DNA from: Halomonas sp. 7T
GTDB taxonomy: Bacteria; Pseudomonadota; Gammaproteobacteria; Pseudomonadales; Halomonadaceae
Direction of reading: 5' to 3'
DNA: 64,000 nt
Assembly: GCF_025643255.1 (NCBI RefSeq)
Contig: NZ_CP087112.1
Coordinates: 2,480,001 to 2,544,000 of the forward strand
Positions within the stretch are counted from its first letter, which is position 1, and each line of letters opens with the position of its first letter. This document shows positions 47,350-58,373 of the stretch, one piece after another. The position numbers were made by a program, and so were the translations under genes. Below the pieces are notes generated by a model that worked only from the letters and a program-made list of their open reading frames with translations, was not told the origin of the DNA and did not search any database.

Positions 47350-48024
47350 ATGCTGGTAACCCCAACCCTACTGCTGGCCGGATGTGAACGCACGTTGAAC
47401 GCCCTCCTCGCTCGCGACCCAGCGGCTCCTCATCGGCTTGCTCAGCTAGCGGGAAGCCGTTTGCTGGTACGCCTAGAGAAGCCTCATTTAGCGCTGCTGC
47501 TGTGCTACCACGCTGCGGGTATTGACCTGCAGTATGGCGATGAGGTGGCGGAGAGTGATGTCGATGCCGTGGTGGAGCTTACCCCTGAAACCCTCTCCGA
47601 GTGGCTTAGCGGCGCCTCTATAGAGCGGCTGATGTTTGACGGCAAACTGGCTGTACGAGGCCGTATCCATCTATTAGAAGCCACCCGCGACCTGCTCTTT
47701 GACCTGGATATCGACTGGGAGGGCGAACTAGCTGGCTGGCTGGGCGATCTACCGGCACACTCGCTGGCGGAGGGCATACGCCGTGCTGCCCGCTGGGGGC
47801 TTCGGACCAAAGACGAGCTACTTCAAGACGTTTCAGAGTATGTGTTTGAAGAAGCCCGTCTGCTCCCGGGCCGTCAACAGCGCAACGTATTGCGTGACCA
47901 CTTAACGGAACTTGAGGTGGCCACCGACCGCCTTGAGGCGCGCCTAAACCGTTTACAACGCCGTTTGCATCAGCTAGCGACGCCAACGAATGTGCCTGTG
48001 AATACCAAGGAGCAGCGCCCATGA
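47350..48024 (+). CDS. ubiJ: Ubiquinone biosynthesis accessory factor UbiJ
   Basis: UbiJ is a lipid-binding accessory protein of the cytosolic ubiquinone complex. ATG 47350 with GAGG about 6 bp upstream gives 224 residues; the longer ORF overlaps ubiE. The N-terminal part is an SCP2 sterol-carrier-type domain (about 15-110, [26 protein letters not shown] region), and the C-terminal end is a helical, coiled-coil-like stretch rich in Leu and Arg ([20 protein letters not shown]), which is the UbiK-binding region in E. coli. It overlaps ubiB by 4 bp. Confidence 0.9.
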   Translation: MLVTPTLLLAGCERTLNALLARDPAAPHRLAQLAGSRLLVRLEKPHLALLLCYHAAGIDLQYGDEVAESDVDAVVELTPETLSEWLSGASIERLMFDGKLAVRGRIHLLEATRDLLFDLDIDWEGELAGWLGDLPAHSLAEGIRRAARWGLRTKDELLQDVSEYVFEEARLLPGRQQRNVLRDHLTELEVATDRLEARLNRLQRRLHQLATPTNVPVNTKEQRP

Positions 48025-49643
48025 GCCTGCGGCTGTTCAAAATTGTCTGGGTGGTGGCACGCCACCGTCTGGACACCTTGATCCCCATTGAACGACTGCC
48101 GCTATGGCTACGCACGCTAATGTGGTTTTCCCCGCTGCGCTTAGTCCCGGTAGGGAATCGCTCCCGAGGCGAGCGATTACGGCTGGCGCTTGAAGCGCTT
48201 GGGCCTATTTTTATCAAGTTTGGTCAAATGCTCTCCACACGGCGCGACTTGCTGCCTGAAGACATTGCCGATGAATTGAAGCGTCTGCAAGACCAAGTAC
48301 CCCCCTTCCCCGGCGAAAAGGCGGCGGCAAGGGTGGAAAAAGCGCTAGACATGTCGCTAACCGAAGCGTTTGCGGCATTTGACAGGGCGCCGCTCGCCTC
48401 CGCTTCGATTGCTCAAGTACACGCTGCAACGCTGCATACCGGTGAAGACGTCGTGGTGAAAATCATCCGTCCCGGCATTGATCGAATTATGCGCCAGGAT
48501 ATGGCGCTCATGTATCACGTCGCTAGGCTATTCGCTAAAGTGCCCGAAGCCAAGCGACTGCGCCCGGTGGAAGTCATCCGCGATTATGAAGCCACGCTGT
48601 TTGACGAACTCGACCTCTACAAAGAAGCCGCCAACACCTCACAGCTAAAGCGTAATTTTAAAGACTCACCGTTGCTGTTTGTGCCGACCATTTATTGGCC
48701 CTTCACTCGTCGGCATGTCATGGTACAAGAACGCATTCGCGGCGTACCGGTCGCTGACCTCGACACCCTGATAGCCCGGGGCACTAACCTGAAAAAACTG
48801 GCCGAACGCGGGGTAGAGCTATTTTTCACCCAGGTGTTCCGCGATAATTTTTTCCATGCCGATATGCACCCCGGCAATATTTTTGTTAACTGTGATAACC
48901 CTGAGGATCCGCAATATATCGCCATCGATTGCGGTATTGTGGGTAGCTTAACCCGGGAAGACCAAGACTACTTGGCACGCAACCTTCTGGCGTTTTTCCA
49001 TCAGGATTACTACGAAGTGGCGGCGCTGCACATTGAATCCGGTTGGGTAGGCGAAAATACCCGCGCCAATGAGTTTGCCGCCGCTATTCGTACCGTTTGC
49101 GAACCAATTCTAGAGAAGCCGCTAAAAGATATTTCTTTCGGGCAGGTGCTGTTGGGGCTGTTTCAAACCGCACGGCGTTTTAATATGGAAGTGCAACCCC
49201 AGCTGGTGCTACTGCAGAAAACATTGCTTAACATCGAGGGCCTAGGCCGCCAGCTCTATCCAGACCTGGATTTATGGAGCACCGCAAAACCCTACCTTGA
49301 GCAGTGGATGAAAGACCGAGCCGGGGTAAGCGGCCTTTGGGAGTCCTTAAAGCGCCAAGCGCCTGAACTTTCCCATCAGTTACCGGAGCTTCCGGTATTG
49401 GCGCACCAGGCGCTCAGCCGCATGGAGCATGAGCATCGCCAGCGCCACCAACAGGTCAGCGCGCTAAGCAACATGCGCAGCCAGTTAACGCGCCAAGGCA
49501 AACGTCAGTACCGGCTACGAGTAGGTTTAATTTTGGTGGCCATAGCGCTGGCATGGCAGCCGCTCAGCAGCTGGGCGGCCACCCAAGAGTGGCCCGTCTT
49601 AGCAGCGGCTGGCCTGGGGCTACTGCTACTGTTATGGCAATAA
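48021..49643 (+). CDS. ubiB: ABC1/UbiB-family ubiquinone biosynthesis protein
   Basis: UbiB is an atypical protein-kinase-like ATPase needed for ubiquinone synthesis at the inner membrane. The 540-residue protein carries the KxGQ motif ([16 protein letters not shown], about residues 69-84), the ASIAQVHAA loop that replaces the kinase glycine loop, a DMHPGNI catalytic loop and an IDCGIVG metal motif. Two hydrophobic spans at the C-terminus ([12 protein letters not shown] and [15 protein letters not shown]) anchor it. The start ATG 48021 overlaps ubiJ. hisE follows after 57 bp; hisI, which usually lies in between in Pseudomonas, is missing. Confidence 0.96.
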   Translation: MSLRLFKIVWVVARHRLDTLIPIERLPLWLRTLMWFSPLRLVPVGNRSRGERLRLALEALGPIFIKFGQMLSTRRDLLPEDIADELKRLQDQVPPFPGEKAAARVEKALDMSLTEAFAAFDRAPLASASIAQVHAATLHTGEDVVVKIIRPGIDRIMRQDMALMYHVARLFAKVPEAKRLRPVEVIRDYEATLFDELDLYKEAANTSQLKRNFKDSPLLFVPTIYWPFTRRHVMVQERIRGVPVADLDTLIARGTNLKKLAERGVELFFTQVFRDNFFHADMHPGNIFVNCDNPEDPQYIAIDCGIVGSLTREDQDYLARNLLAFFHQDYYEVAALHIESGWVGENTRANEFAAAIRTVCEPILEKPLKDISFGQVLLGLFQTARRFNMEVQPQLVLLQKTLLNIEGLGRQLYPDLDLWSTAKPYLEQWMKDRAGVSGLWESLKRQAPELSHQLPELPVLAHQALSRMEHEHRQRHQQVSALSNMRSQLTRQGKRQYRLRVGLILVAIALAWQPLSSWAATQEWPVLAAAGLGLLLLLWQ

Positions 49644-49700
49644 CCCCTTACGAACGCCTGCGCGAAACGTAAACGCTCTGCCGATCAACAAAGGAACACC

Positions 49701-50057
49701 ATGAGTACAACCGCTAACCCAACGCCTGTCCTGGATGCATTAGCCGAGGTATTGAAGCAGCGCCGCCACGCGTCAGCAGAAGATTCTTATGTTGCCTCCT
49801 TGCATCATAAGGGTTTGAACAAGATACTCGAGAAAGTCGGCGAAGAAGCGACCGAAACGCTGCTCGCAGCAAAGGACGCCGAACACGGCGACGCTCAAGC
49901 GCGTCAAGCGCTGATCGCTGAAACCGCCGACCTGTGGTTTCATAGCCTGGTGATGCTGTCGCACCTCGACCTGGATCACCACTGCGTACTCGATGAGCTG
50001 GCACAGCGGTTGGGTATTTCTGGTCACGATGAAAAAGCGTCTCGCACACAACGTTAA
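49701..50057 (+). CDS. hisE: Phosphoribosyl-ATP pyrophosphatase
   Basis: HisE removes pyrophosphate from phosphoribosyl-ATP, the second step of histidine synthesis. The 118-residue protein contains [31 protein letters not shown] and LVDLWFH-like [15 protein letters not shown], the metal-binding Glu-rich helices of the MazG-like fold. It is a single-domain HisE, not the HisIE fusion. It stands between ubiB and tatA, as in Pseudomonas, but without hisI next to it. Confidence 0.94.
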   Translation: MSTTANPTPVLDALAEVLKQRRHASAEDSYVASLHHKGLNKILEKVGEEATETLLAAKDAEHGDAQARQALIAETADLWFHSLVMLSHLDLDHHCVLDELAQRLGISGHDEKASRTQR

Positions 50058-50080
50058 CCTGCACCGATGAGGAAATGCAT

Positions 50081-50374
50081 ATGTTAGGTGGTATCAGTAT
50101 TTGGCAGCTGCTGATTGTTCTGGGCATTATCATCCTGATTTTCGGCACTAAAAAGCTGCGTAATGTGGGCACCGACCTAGGCGGTGCAGTCAAAGGCTTC
50201 AAAAAAGCGATGCACGAAGAAGAGAAAGACGGCGATAAAAAAGACGCAGACCAGCCCCAGGCAAAAGTAAGCCATGAAGAGGCTGGCAATACCTACGATG
50301 TGCAGGCCGAAGAGAAGCGTTCGGCACACGAGGAAGAGAGCCGCCCTGCCGACAGCCACCAAGAGCGCAAATAA
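50081..50374 (+). CDS. tatA: Sec-independent translocase subunit TatA
   Basis: TatA oligomers form the twin-arginine translocation channel. The first ATG (50075) sits directly on the AGGAA ribosome binding site, so ATG 50081, 6 bp away, is taken as start; the product is 97 residues. A single N-terminal membrane span ([14 protein letters not shown]) is followed by the amphipathic helix [23 protein letters not shown] with the [10 protein letters not shown] hinge, then a long acidic, low-complexity tail, longer than in E. coli TatA. tatA-tatB-tatC form one unit here. Confidence 0.95.
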   Translation: MLGGISIWQLLIVLGIIILIFGTKKLRNVGTDLGGAVKGFKKAMHEEEKDGDKKDADQPQAKVSHEEAGNTYDVQAEEKRSAHEEESRPADSHQERK

Positions 50375-50377
50375 CCC

Positions 50378-50848
50378 ATGCTGGATATCGGCTTCCTTGA
50401 ACTCATGCTTATTGGCATCGTTGCGCTGTTGGTTCTTGGCCCTGAGCGCTTGCCCAAAGCAGCGCGTACTGCGGGTATGTGGATTGGCAAGATCAAGCGC
50501 ACGGTATCCGGTATGCAGCGTGAAATTAGCGCCCAGCTGGAGGCAGAAGAGCTGCGCCAAAAGTTAAACGAACAGCAGCAAAAGCTTGATGACAGCTTAA
50601 AGAAAGCTAAGCAGGACGTTGAGAGCATTGCTGATGCACCGTCGGCAAGTACCTCAACGCCCGCCGCGCAGCACGAAACCAAACAGCGAGCCGTCAGCGC
50701 CAGCGCACGATTAGACGATGCCCTGCAAACGGTACGCGAAGACGCTAGTACCGTTGATCCAAACGCTGGCACGGTCGCTGAAAACGCCGACGCCAAACAG
50801 ACTAATGGTAAAAAGGCCGATCTTAAAAAGGATAGCAATCCCCAATGA
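50378..50848 (+). CDS. tatB: Sec-independent translocase subunit TatB
   Basis: TatB forms the twin-arginine signal receptor with TatC. The 156-residue protein has an N-terminal span starting MLDIGFLELMLIGIVALLVLGPERLPKAART, with the LGPERLP hinge diagnostic of TatB, a long amphipathic/coiled-coil helix (SGMQREISAQLEAEELRQKLNEQQQ) and a variable polar tail. It starts 3 bp after tatA and its stop overlaps the tatC start by 4 bp. Confidence 0.95.
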   Translation: MLDIGFLELMLIGIVALLVLGPERLPKAARTAGMWIGKIKRTVSGMQREISAQLEAEELRQKLNEQQQKLDDSLKKAKQDVESIADAPSASTSTPAAQHETKQRAVSASARLDDALQTVREDASTVDPNAGTVAENADAKQTNGKKADLKKDSNPQ

Positions 50849-51624
50849 GCATGTCTGGCGATTCACAGGAGCCGCGAAACGAGCAAAGCCAAGCCCCGCT
50901 TATTGAGCACCTGATAGAGCTACGAACGCGCCTCATGAAAGCCGTGGTCGTCATTCTGGTGATCTTCCTCGGCCTTTATGCCTTTGCTAACGACATTTAT
51001 ACCTTTGTCGCCGATCCATTAATGGCCCTGCTACCTGAAGGGTCACAGATGATTGCCACCGAGGTAGCGTCTCCTTTCCTTGCCCCCTTTAAACTGACCT
51101 TAGTGGTGGCGGTGTTTATCGCAATCCCCTTTGTGCTCCACCAGGCATGGGCGTTTGTGGCACCGGGGCTGTACGACAATGAGAAAGCGCTGGCGATTCC
51201 TATCTTGGTGTCTAGCGTTGCGCTTTTTTACGCGGGCGCGGCGTTTGCTTATTACGTGGTGTTTCCGCTGCTGTTTGAGTTCTTCACCCAAACAGGCCCA
51301 GAAAACGTCGCGGTAATGACGGATATCAATCAGTACCTTAACTTTGTGCTGAAGCTGTTTTTTGCATTCGGCGTGGCGTTTGAAATTCCCATCGCTACCT
51401 TCTTGCTGATTCTTTCAGGGGCGACCACCGTTGAAAGCCTCTCCAAAAAACGCCCTTATATTGTGCTGGGCTGCTTTGTCGTGGGGATGCTATTAACGCC
51501 CCCCGACATTATTTCCCAGAGCCTTCTCGCTATCCCCATGTACCTACTCTATGAAGTGGGGCTACTGTTTGGCCGCTTAGTGCGCAAGCGCAGCCACGAA
51601 GCAGCCGATGAAGAGAATGAATAG
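50845..51624 (+). CDS. tatC: Sec-independent translocase subunit TatC
   Basis: TatC binds RR signal peptides and recruits TatA. The 259-residue protein has six membrane spans and the characteristic APLIEHLIELRTRLMKA N-terminal segment, FLAPFKLTLVVAVFIAIPFVLHQAWAFVAPGLY (span 2 and first periplasmic loop), FGVAFEIPI and ARLVRKR-like ends. ATG 50845 overlaps tatB; ATG 50851 is also possible. A bidirectional terminator follows. Confidence 0.96.
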   Translation: MSMSGDSQEPRNEQSQAPLIEHLIELRTRLMKAVVVILVIFLGLYAFANDIYTFVADPLMALLPEGSQMIATEVASPFLAPFKLTLVVAVFIAIPFVLHQAWAFVAPGLYDNEKALAIPILVSSVALFYAGAAFAYYVVFPLLFEFFTQTGPENVAVMTDINQYLNFVLKLFFAFGVAFEIPIATFLLILSGATTVESLSKKRPYIVLGCFVVGMLLTPPDIISQSLLAIPMYLLYEVGLLFGRLVRKRSHEAADEENE

Positions 51625-51650
51625 CGATTACGCACTAGCAAACGCTTACT

Positions 51651-51687
51651 AAAAAGCCCCTGCCATCTTAGATAGCAGGGGCTTTTT
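51651..51687. terminator. Bidirectional terminator between tatC and elbB
   Basis: AAAAAGCCCCTGC (51651-51663) pairs with GCAGGGGCTTTTT (51675-51687). The A and T runs flank the stem on both sides, so it can stop transcription from tatC and from the convergent elbB. Confidence 0.92.
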
Positions 51688-51719
51688 GCTCTATTTGCCC
51701 AACCGAGGAGAGCGTTCGT

Positions 51720-52379
51720 TTAACCCATCATTTCATCAATACGATCCACCAATTTAAAGATACCCGTGGCGGCTTCGCTAATCCGCGTGGCAAGCATATA
51801 GGCAGGCGTTGTCACAACGCGATGTTCTAAGTCCACGACAATGTCTTCAACACTACAGCTACGATGTAACCCACCCATCGCACTGATCGCACCCGACACG
51901 CTAGGCTCATTACCTATAGTGACCGCAATACCATCACCTAACAGGCGAGGCACCATCACCGGTGCAATACACATCAAGCCGATGGGTTTCGCTTCTTGCT
52001 TAAATCCCGCCAACGCGTCTTTTAAGCTCTCTAACACCTGCATGTTATCGCCTTGTGTCGCGAAGTCAGACAGGTTCTTGGCGACGCCAAAGCCACCGGG
52101 CACAATAACCGCGTCAAACTCATCGGCGTTTAGTTCAGTGATCGGACTGATCTCACCACGGGCTAGACGGGCCGACTCTTGCAGTACATTGCGCTGCTCT
52201 CCTTCAACAGGAGTCTGGGTGATATGGTTAATCACATGATGCTGCTCTACATCCGGCGCAAAACAGCGGTAACCAATGCCTAACTGATCCAGGCGCAGCA
52301 GGGTTAGCGTGGTTTCATAAATTTCTGAACCATCAAAAACGCCGCAGCCCGCTAGTACGATTGCTACCTGTTTGGTCAT
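51720..52379 (-). CDS. elbB: ElbB-type DJ-1/PfpI superfamily protein (ES1)
   Basis: A 219-residue member of the DJ-1/PfpI fold, ElbB (isoprenoid biosynthesis glyoxalase) subgroup. ATG 52379 is set by AAGGAG 7-8 bp upstream (longer ORF from 52469 rejected). Motifs are LAGCGVFDGSEIYE at the N-terminus, VPGGFGVAKNLSDFA and LMCIAPVMVPRLLG with the nucleophile-elbow cysteine. Members show weak glyoxalase activity; the name stems from effects on isoprenoid yield in E. coli. The real substrate is unknown. It is divergent from hemB. Confidence 0.9.
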   Translation of the reverse strand: MTKQVAIVLAGCGVFDGSEIYETTLTLLRLDQLGIGYRCFAPDVEQHHVINHITQTPVEGEQRNVLQESARLARGEISPITELNADEFDAVIVPGGFGVAKNLSDFATQGDNMQVLESLKDALAGFKQEAKPIGLMCIAPVMVPRLLGDGIAVTIGNEPSVSGAISAMGGLHRSCSVEDIVVDLEHRVVTTPAYMLATRISEAATGIFKLVDRIDEMMG

Positions 52380-52511
52380 GCCTATCTCCTTATGGTCGCT
52401 ATTATTTTCACCACTTGCGTAGCGACTTAGCAAACATTCTACTTTAGTCAGTCCGCCTAACCGCCACAAGGCGGCTTTCGCCGCAGGTGATGGCTGATAT
52501 ACTCACGGTAA

Positions 52512-53561
<1,050 letters not shown>

Positions 53562-53588
53562 CCCCTACCGTTTCGTTGTTACGCTGCC

Positions 53589-53623
53589 AAGATGACAAAC
53601 AGGTGACACTTGTTTGTCATCTT
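53589..53623 (+). terminator. Terminator of hemB
   Basis: AAGATGACAAACA (53589-53601) pairs perfectly with TGTTTGTCATCTT (53611-53623) across a 9-nt loop, followed by CTTTCTG. It lies 28 bp past the hemB stop. The stem is AT-rich for a terminator, so a regulatory role (for ppk) is possible. Confidence 0.65.
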
Positions 53624-53694
53624 CTTTCTGCATACTGCCGCTCATCAGCATTATCACGCTATGCTTAAAAACAAGTCATTGATGCGGGGCAGCC

Positions 53695-55887
53695 ATGGAC
53701 AATCAATCTTCAGACTCAACGCCATTAGCACTAAGCGATTCGTACAGTGGCGAAGGGGAAAATTTGCCACTGCGCATCAACCGAACGCTTACCGGCATAC
53801 AGGCACGCGAGGCCCATTCAGAAACGAACCTGGACGACCCGCAGCTCTACTTCAACCGCGAACTCTCACACCTACAGTTTAATATTCGGGTATTAGAGCA
53901 AGCGTTAGATGATGCCCACCCCATTCTTAACCGCCTGATGTTTTTGCTGATTTTCTCATCCAATATGGATGAGTTTTTTGAAATTCGCGTGGCCGGCCTA
54001 AAGCATCAGCTAGCACTGGGTGACGACACCACCGCTGCTGACGGCCGTCTGCCCAAGGCTGTGCTCGCTGAAATCTCCGAGACGGCCCATCAGCAAATTG
54101 AGCGCCAGTACCACATCTTAAACGAGACGCTGCTGCCAGCGCTTGAGGCCCAGGGACTACGTTTTCGCCGCCGAGATCAGTGGACAGAGGCTCAAAAGGA
54201 GTGGGTTCGCGAATTTTTCGAGCGTGAAATTATGCCGGTGATTAGTCCTATCGGCTTAGACCCCTCTCACCCCTTTCCCCGCTTAGTGAACAAAAGCCTA
54301 AATTTTATCGTAGAGCTAGAGGGCAAAGATGCGTTTGGTCGCGCAGGGGGCATGGCCATCCTGCCCGCCCCGCGTTCACTGCCTCGGCTCATGGCGCTAC
54401 CTAAAGAGCTCAGTGCAGAGGGCTTTTCAGAGTATGTGTTTTTATCCTCCATGATACACGCCCACGCTGAGGAGCTTTTCCCTGGCATGCGCGTACGTGG
54501 CTGTTACCAGTTCCGGCTGACGCGCAATGCGGATATGACCGTTGACCCGGAAGAAGTCTCTGACCTTGCCTCGGCGCTGCGCGGTGAGCTCTTGGCCCGG
54601 CGTTACGGTAACGGCGTTCGTTTAGAAGTGGCCGATAACTGCCCTGATGATCTAAGCAGTTTTTTACTGCGTCAGTTTGAGCTGGAACCCAGCGACCTTT
54701 ACCGCGTACAAGGCCCCGTTAACTTAACCCGTATGATGGCAGTGCTAGGCGATGTAGACCGTCCGGAACTGCTGTATCGGCCCTTTACACCCAGCGTACC
54801 GAAAGTGCTCAAAGGCGGCAGCCTGTTTAACGCGATCGCTAAAAGCGATATTTTACTGCATCACCCGTTTCAAGCTTTTTCACCGATTGAAGATCTGCTG
54901 CGCGAAGCTGCCAGAGACCCTGATGTGCTAGCCATCAAGCAAACGCTTTACCGCACAGGGGCGGACTCCTCTATTGTTAATGCCTTGGTAGACGCCGCCA
55001 GTCACGGTAAGGAAGTGACGGTCGTTATAGAGCTGCGGGCGCGCTTTGACGAGGCGGACAATCTTCAGCTAGCAGCAAGGCTACAAGAAGCTGGAGCCAT
55101 TGTGATTTACGGCATTATGGCCTATAAAACTCACGCCAAAATGCTGCATATCGTACGCCGAGAAAAAAACGAGCTACGCTACTACGCTCACTTAGGAACC
55201 GGTAACTACCACGCTAAAACCGCCAAACTGTATACCGACTACAGCCTGCTCACTTCGAACACAGCGCTGTGCGCCGACGTGCACAAAGTCTTTCAGCAGC
55301 TTTCCGGTATGGGCCGCGCGCGCAAAATCGACACCCTGCTCCACGCACCGTTTACGCTGCATGAGCGTTTGATAGAAATGATCGAACGAGAAGCCCTGTT
55401 AGCTCGCAAAGGGAAACGCGGGCATATCATTATCAAATGCAATTCATTGACAGAGCCTAAGCTGATTAAAGCACTGTACCGCGCGTCCCAGGCAGGCGTG
55501 GAGTGCGACCTGATTATTCGTGGGATGTGCTGCCTTAAACCAGGCATTGAAGGTGTTTCAGAGAATATCCGCGTGCGTTCTATTATTGGCCGCTTTTTGG
55601 AGCACACCCGCGTATTCCACTTCCACAACGACGGCAAGTCAGAAACCTGGTGCTCAAGCGCTGATTTTATGTCGCGCAATATGTTCCACCGAGTTGAAAC
55701 CTGCTTCCCGCTGCTGGATAAGAAGCTTGCTAACCGGGTCCGCAAAGATCTTGAAACCTATCTAGTAGATAACTGCCAAAGCTGGCTGCTGCAAAGTGAC
55801 GGCAGCTATCAGCTACAAAGCCCTGGCAACAGCGACGCCATTAGCGCTCAGGAAACACTGCTTTACGCCTACGCGTCAAAAAGCTAG
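53695..55887 (+). CDS. ppk: Polyphosphate kinase 1
   Basis: Ppk polymerises inorganic polyphosphate from ATP. The 730-residue protein has the N-terminal helical bundle ([36 protein letters not shown]), head domain and two PLD-like catalytic domains; the phosphorylated histidine lies in [13 protein letters not shown], and a second conserved His in the TRVFHFHND region, with [20 protein letters not shown] between. Length is slightly above E. coli Ppk because of about 40 extra N-terminal residues. It is separated from hemB by a terminator and convergent with metE. Confidence 0.96.
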   Translation: MDNQSSDSTPLALSDSYSGEGENLPLRINRTLTGIQAREAHSETNLDDPQLYFNRELSHLQFNIRVLEQALDDAHPILNRLMFLLIFSSNMDEFFEIRVAGLKHQLALGDDTTAADGRLPKAVLAEISETAHQQIERQYHILNETLLPALEAQGLRFRRRDQWTEAQKEWVREFFEREIMPVISPIGLDPSHPFPRLVNKSLNFIVELEGKDAFGRAGGMAILPAPRSLPRLMALPKELSAEGFSEYVFLSSMIHAHAEELFPGMRVRGCYQFRLTRNADMTVDPEEVSDLASALRGELLARRYGNGVRLEVADNCPDDLSSFLLRQFELEPSDLYRVQGPVNLTRMMAVLGDVDRPELLYRPFTPSVPKVLKGGSLFNAIAKSDILLHHPFQAFSPIEDLLREAARDPDVLAIKQTLYRTGADSSIVNALVDAASHGKEVTVVIELRARFDEADNLQLAARLQEAGAIVIYGIMAYKTHAKMLHIVRREKNELRYYAHLGTGNYHAKTAKLYTDYSLLTSNTALCADVHKVFQQLSGMGRARKIDTLLHAPFTLHERLIEMIEREALLARKGKRGHIIIKCNSLTEPKLIKALYRASQAGVECDLIIRGMCCLKPGIEGVSENIRVRSIIGRFLEHTRVFHFHNDGKSETWCSSADFMSRNMFHRVETCFPLLDKKLANRVRKDLETYLVDNCQSWLLQSDGSYQLQSPGNSDAISAQETLLYAYASKS

Positions 55888-55915
55888 CTCTATATCCACA
55901 AACCCCATCAAAAAC

Positions 55916-55938
55916 CCCCGCTGCCTAGTGCAGCGGGG
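55916..55938 (-). terminator. Terminator of metE
   Basis: CCCCGCTGC (55916-55924) pairs with GCAGCGGGG (55930-55938), loop 5 nt; on the minus strand TTTTTG follows. It lies about 40 bp past the metE stop, and may also stop ppk transcripts, though that side lacks a T-tract. Confidence 0.85.
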
Positions 55939-55976
55939 TAATGCATCAACACTCACTCTTCACCAATGCTCGCTCT

Positions 55977-58274
55977 TTACGCGTAGCGCTGTCTTAATAT
56001 CTTGGCGGCCTCTACCATGTTTGCCAAAGCCGGCTCTACTTCTGCCCACCCACGGGTTTTTAAACCGCAGTCGGGATTCACCCACAGCCGTTCAGCGGGG
56101 ACCTTTTCCAACGCTTTCTCCATTAAATCAACCATCCAGCTTACTTCAGGAGTGTTCGGGGTATGAATATCATACACACCCGGCCCAATTTCGTTTGGAT
56201 ACGCAAAATCCTGGAACGCATTCAATAACTGCATATCTGAGCGAGAGGTTTCAATGGTGATCACATCAGCGTCGAGAGCCGCAATCGCACCGATGATGTC
56301 ATTGAACTCCGAATAGCACATATGGGTGTGAATCTGTGTGCTATCGGCGACGCCCGCAGCGCTGAGCTGAAAACTTTCGACCGCCCAATCCAGGTACCCT
56401 TGCCATTCGTGCTGCCGCAGCGGTAACCCTTCACGCAGCGCGGGCTCGTCGATTTGAATCACTTGAATACCGGCTTTTTCCAAATCCACCACCTCATCGC
56501 GTAGCGCCAGAGCAATTTGACGGCAGGTGGTGGCACGAGGCTGGTCATCACGCACAAAGGACCACTGCAGAATCGTCACCGGCCCGGTTAGCATGCCTTT
56601 CATCGGCTTTTGGGTCAGGGTCTGGGCGAACTCGCTCCAGCGTACGGTCATCGGCGTCGGACGCGTGACGTCACCAAAAATAATCGGCGGCTTAACACAG
56701 CGGGTACCGTAACTTTGCACCCAACCAAAGCGGGTAAAGGCAAAGCCCTCTAGCTGCTCACCAAAATACTCCACCATGTCATTACGCTCGGCTTCGCCGT
56801 GCACCGGCACATCCAGCCCTAACGCCTCCTGCCGCTCAACGGCGTAGACGATCTCTTCACGCATACGCGCTTCGTAGTCAGCTTGGCCAAGCTCACCTGC
56901 TTTAAACGCCCGTCGTGCCGCGCGAATATCATTGGTTTGTGGAAAAGAGCCAATCGTGGTGGTGGGAAATAGCGGCAGAGAAAGCGAACGACGCTGAGCC
57001 ACAGCGCGCTGCGCGTACGGCGAACGGCGCTGACTATCGTGATCGGTAATCGCTGCTAGGCGCTGGCTAACCGCCGGCTGGTGAATGCGCGAGGACTCCC
57101 GGCGGGCATCTAAGGCACGTGTTGCTTCGCTCACCCTCTGCTCGTCTACGGCGGTGGCACGATTGTCGACGAGGCGTGCCAGCGTGACGACCTCATCCAG
57201 TTTTTGTCGGGCAAAGGCCAGCCAGCTCACCAAGTCGCTATCCAGCTCGGTTTCTTGGTTCAGATCTACCGGCACATGGAGCAGTGAGCAACTGGGCGCT
57301 AGCCATAAACGCTGCCCAAGTCGGACTTTGAGCGGCAATAAACGCTCACGCAACGCGGCTAAGTCAGCGCGCCAAATATTACGTCCATCCACAAAACCAA
57401 TGGAGAGCACCTGATGGGGGCTTAAACGGTCAATGACGCTCTCAACCTGCTGGGGCGCACGCACCGCATCAATATGCAGGCCAGCCACAGGCAAGCGGGT
57501 GGCTAACGAAAGATTGTCACCCAGCGCACCAAAATACGTAGCGACCAGTATTTTAACCGGGGCCGACTGAAGGCGATGGTAAGCGCGCTCGAACGCTTGC
57601 TGCCAAGCAAGAGGTAGATCTTGCACTAACGCAGGCTCATCCAACTGAACCCACTCAATGCCCTGGGTTGCCAAACGGGCGAGAATATCGCTATAGACAT
57701 CCAGAACGCGATCCAACAGCGTTAAACGGTCGAAATCGCTGCCTTTGGTTTTACCCAGCCATAACCAGGTCAGCGGCCCCGTCAGCGTTACTTTGGGGGT
57801 AAAGCCCGCTTGTAACGCTTCGTCGACTTCATCAAAGAGACGCTTAGACGCTAGCGTAAACGATTGCCCTTCGTGTAACTCTGGCACCAAGTAGTGGTAG
57901 TTAGTATCAAAGTATTTGGTCATTTCACAGGCGGCAGCGGGCTCACCGCTGGGCGCGCGGCCACGTGCCATGCGAAATGCAGTATCCAACGCTATATCTC
58001 CTGCAGAAATCTCTTGCTGAGCGCTAAATCGTCTTGGTACGGCGCCGAGCATCACTGAAACGTTAAGCACCTGATCATAAAAAGCGAAATCACCCACGCT
58101 GACAACATCCAGGCCTGCATCTTGCTGCGTCTGCCAGTGTTGTAAACGCAACGTCTTACCGGCTGCTTCCAGCTCTTCACGGGTGACTGAGCCACTCCAG
58201 TAGGCTTCGGTGACTTTCTTGAGTTCGCGCTGGGCGCCAATGCGGGGATAGCCGAGAATATGAGAAACTGTCAT
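55977..58274 (-). CDS. metE: Cobalamin-independent methionine synthase
   Basis: MetE transfers a methyl group from 5-methyltetrahydropteroyltri-glutamate to homocysteine. ATG 58274 with AAGGA 7 bp upstream gives 765 residues starting [19 protein letters not shown], the family N-terminus. Zinc ligands are visible as His and Cys in [10 protein letters not shown] and the distal Cys in [21 protein letters not shown] marks the C-terminal barrel. It is divergent from metR with 99 bp between, so MetR control is expected. The enzyme allows methionine synthesis without vitamin B12. Confidence 0.97.
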   Translation of the reverse strand: MTVSHILGYPRIGAQRELKKVTEAYWSGSVTREELEAAGKTLRLQHWQTQQDAGLDVVSVGDFAFYDQVLNVSVMLGAVPRRFSAQQEISAGDIALDTAFRMARGRAPSGEPAAACEMTKYFDTNYHYLVPELHEGQSFTLASKRLFDEVDEALQAGFTPKVTLTGPLTWLWLGKTKGSDFDRLTLLDRVLDVYSDILARLATQGIEWVQLDEPALVQDLPLAWQQAFERAYHRLQSAPVKILVATYFGALGDNLSLATRLPVAGLHIDAVRAPQQVESVIDRLSPHQVLSIGFVDGRNIWRADLAALRERLLPLKVRLGQRLWLAPSCSLLHVPVDLNQETELDSDLVSWLAFARQKLDEVVTLARLVDNRATAVDEQRVSEATRALDARRESSRIHQPAVSQRLAAITDHDSQRRSPYAQRAVAQRRSLSLPLFPTTTIGSFPQTNDIRAARRAFKAGELGQADYEARMREEIVYAVERQEALGLDVPVHGEAERNDMVEYFGEQLEGFAFTRFGWVQSYGTRCVKPPIIFGDVTRPTPMTVRWSEFAQTLTQKPMKGMLTGPVTILQWSFVRDDQPRATTCRQIALALRDEVVDLEKAGIQVIQIDEPALREGLPLRQHEWQGYLDWAVESFQLSAAGVADSTQIHTHMCYSEFNDIIGAIAALDADVITIETSRSDMQLLNAFQDFAYPNEIGPGVYDIHTPNTPEVSWMVDLMEKALEKVPAERLWVNPDCGLKTRGWAEVEPALANMVEAAKILRQRYA

Positions 58275-58290
58275 GATGAATCCTTCCAAC

Positions 58291-58304
58291 GTGAATGATT
58301 TCAC
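58291..58304. promoter_or_regulatory. Candidate MetR site near metE
   Basis: GTGAATGATTTCAC is a perfect 5-bp inverted repeat with TGAA...TTCA half-sites as in MetR boxes, but with a 4-bp rather than 5-bp spacer. It lies only 17 bp upstream of the metE start. Confidence 0.35.
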
Positions 58305-58358
58305 ACAGTCTGACCACCCCCGAAAGGTGAATCAAACTAAAGTTTCTAATACCCAACA

Positions 58359-58371
58359 TGAAATAAAATCA
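58359..58371. promoter_or_regulatory. Candidate MetR site next to metR
   Basis: TGAA-ATAAA-ATCA matches the TGAA-N5-TTCA MetR consensus at seven of eight positions and sits immediately before the metR ATG, where it could serve autoregulation. Confidence 0.3.
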
Positions 58372-58373
58372 CA

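Noticed and set aside
53600..53660. Possible Pho box upstream of ppk
   Set aside because: One TTGTCAT half-site is present inside the hemB terminator, but the second repeat at the required spacing is poor.
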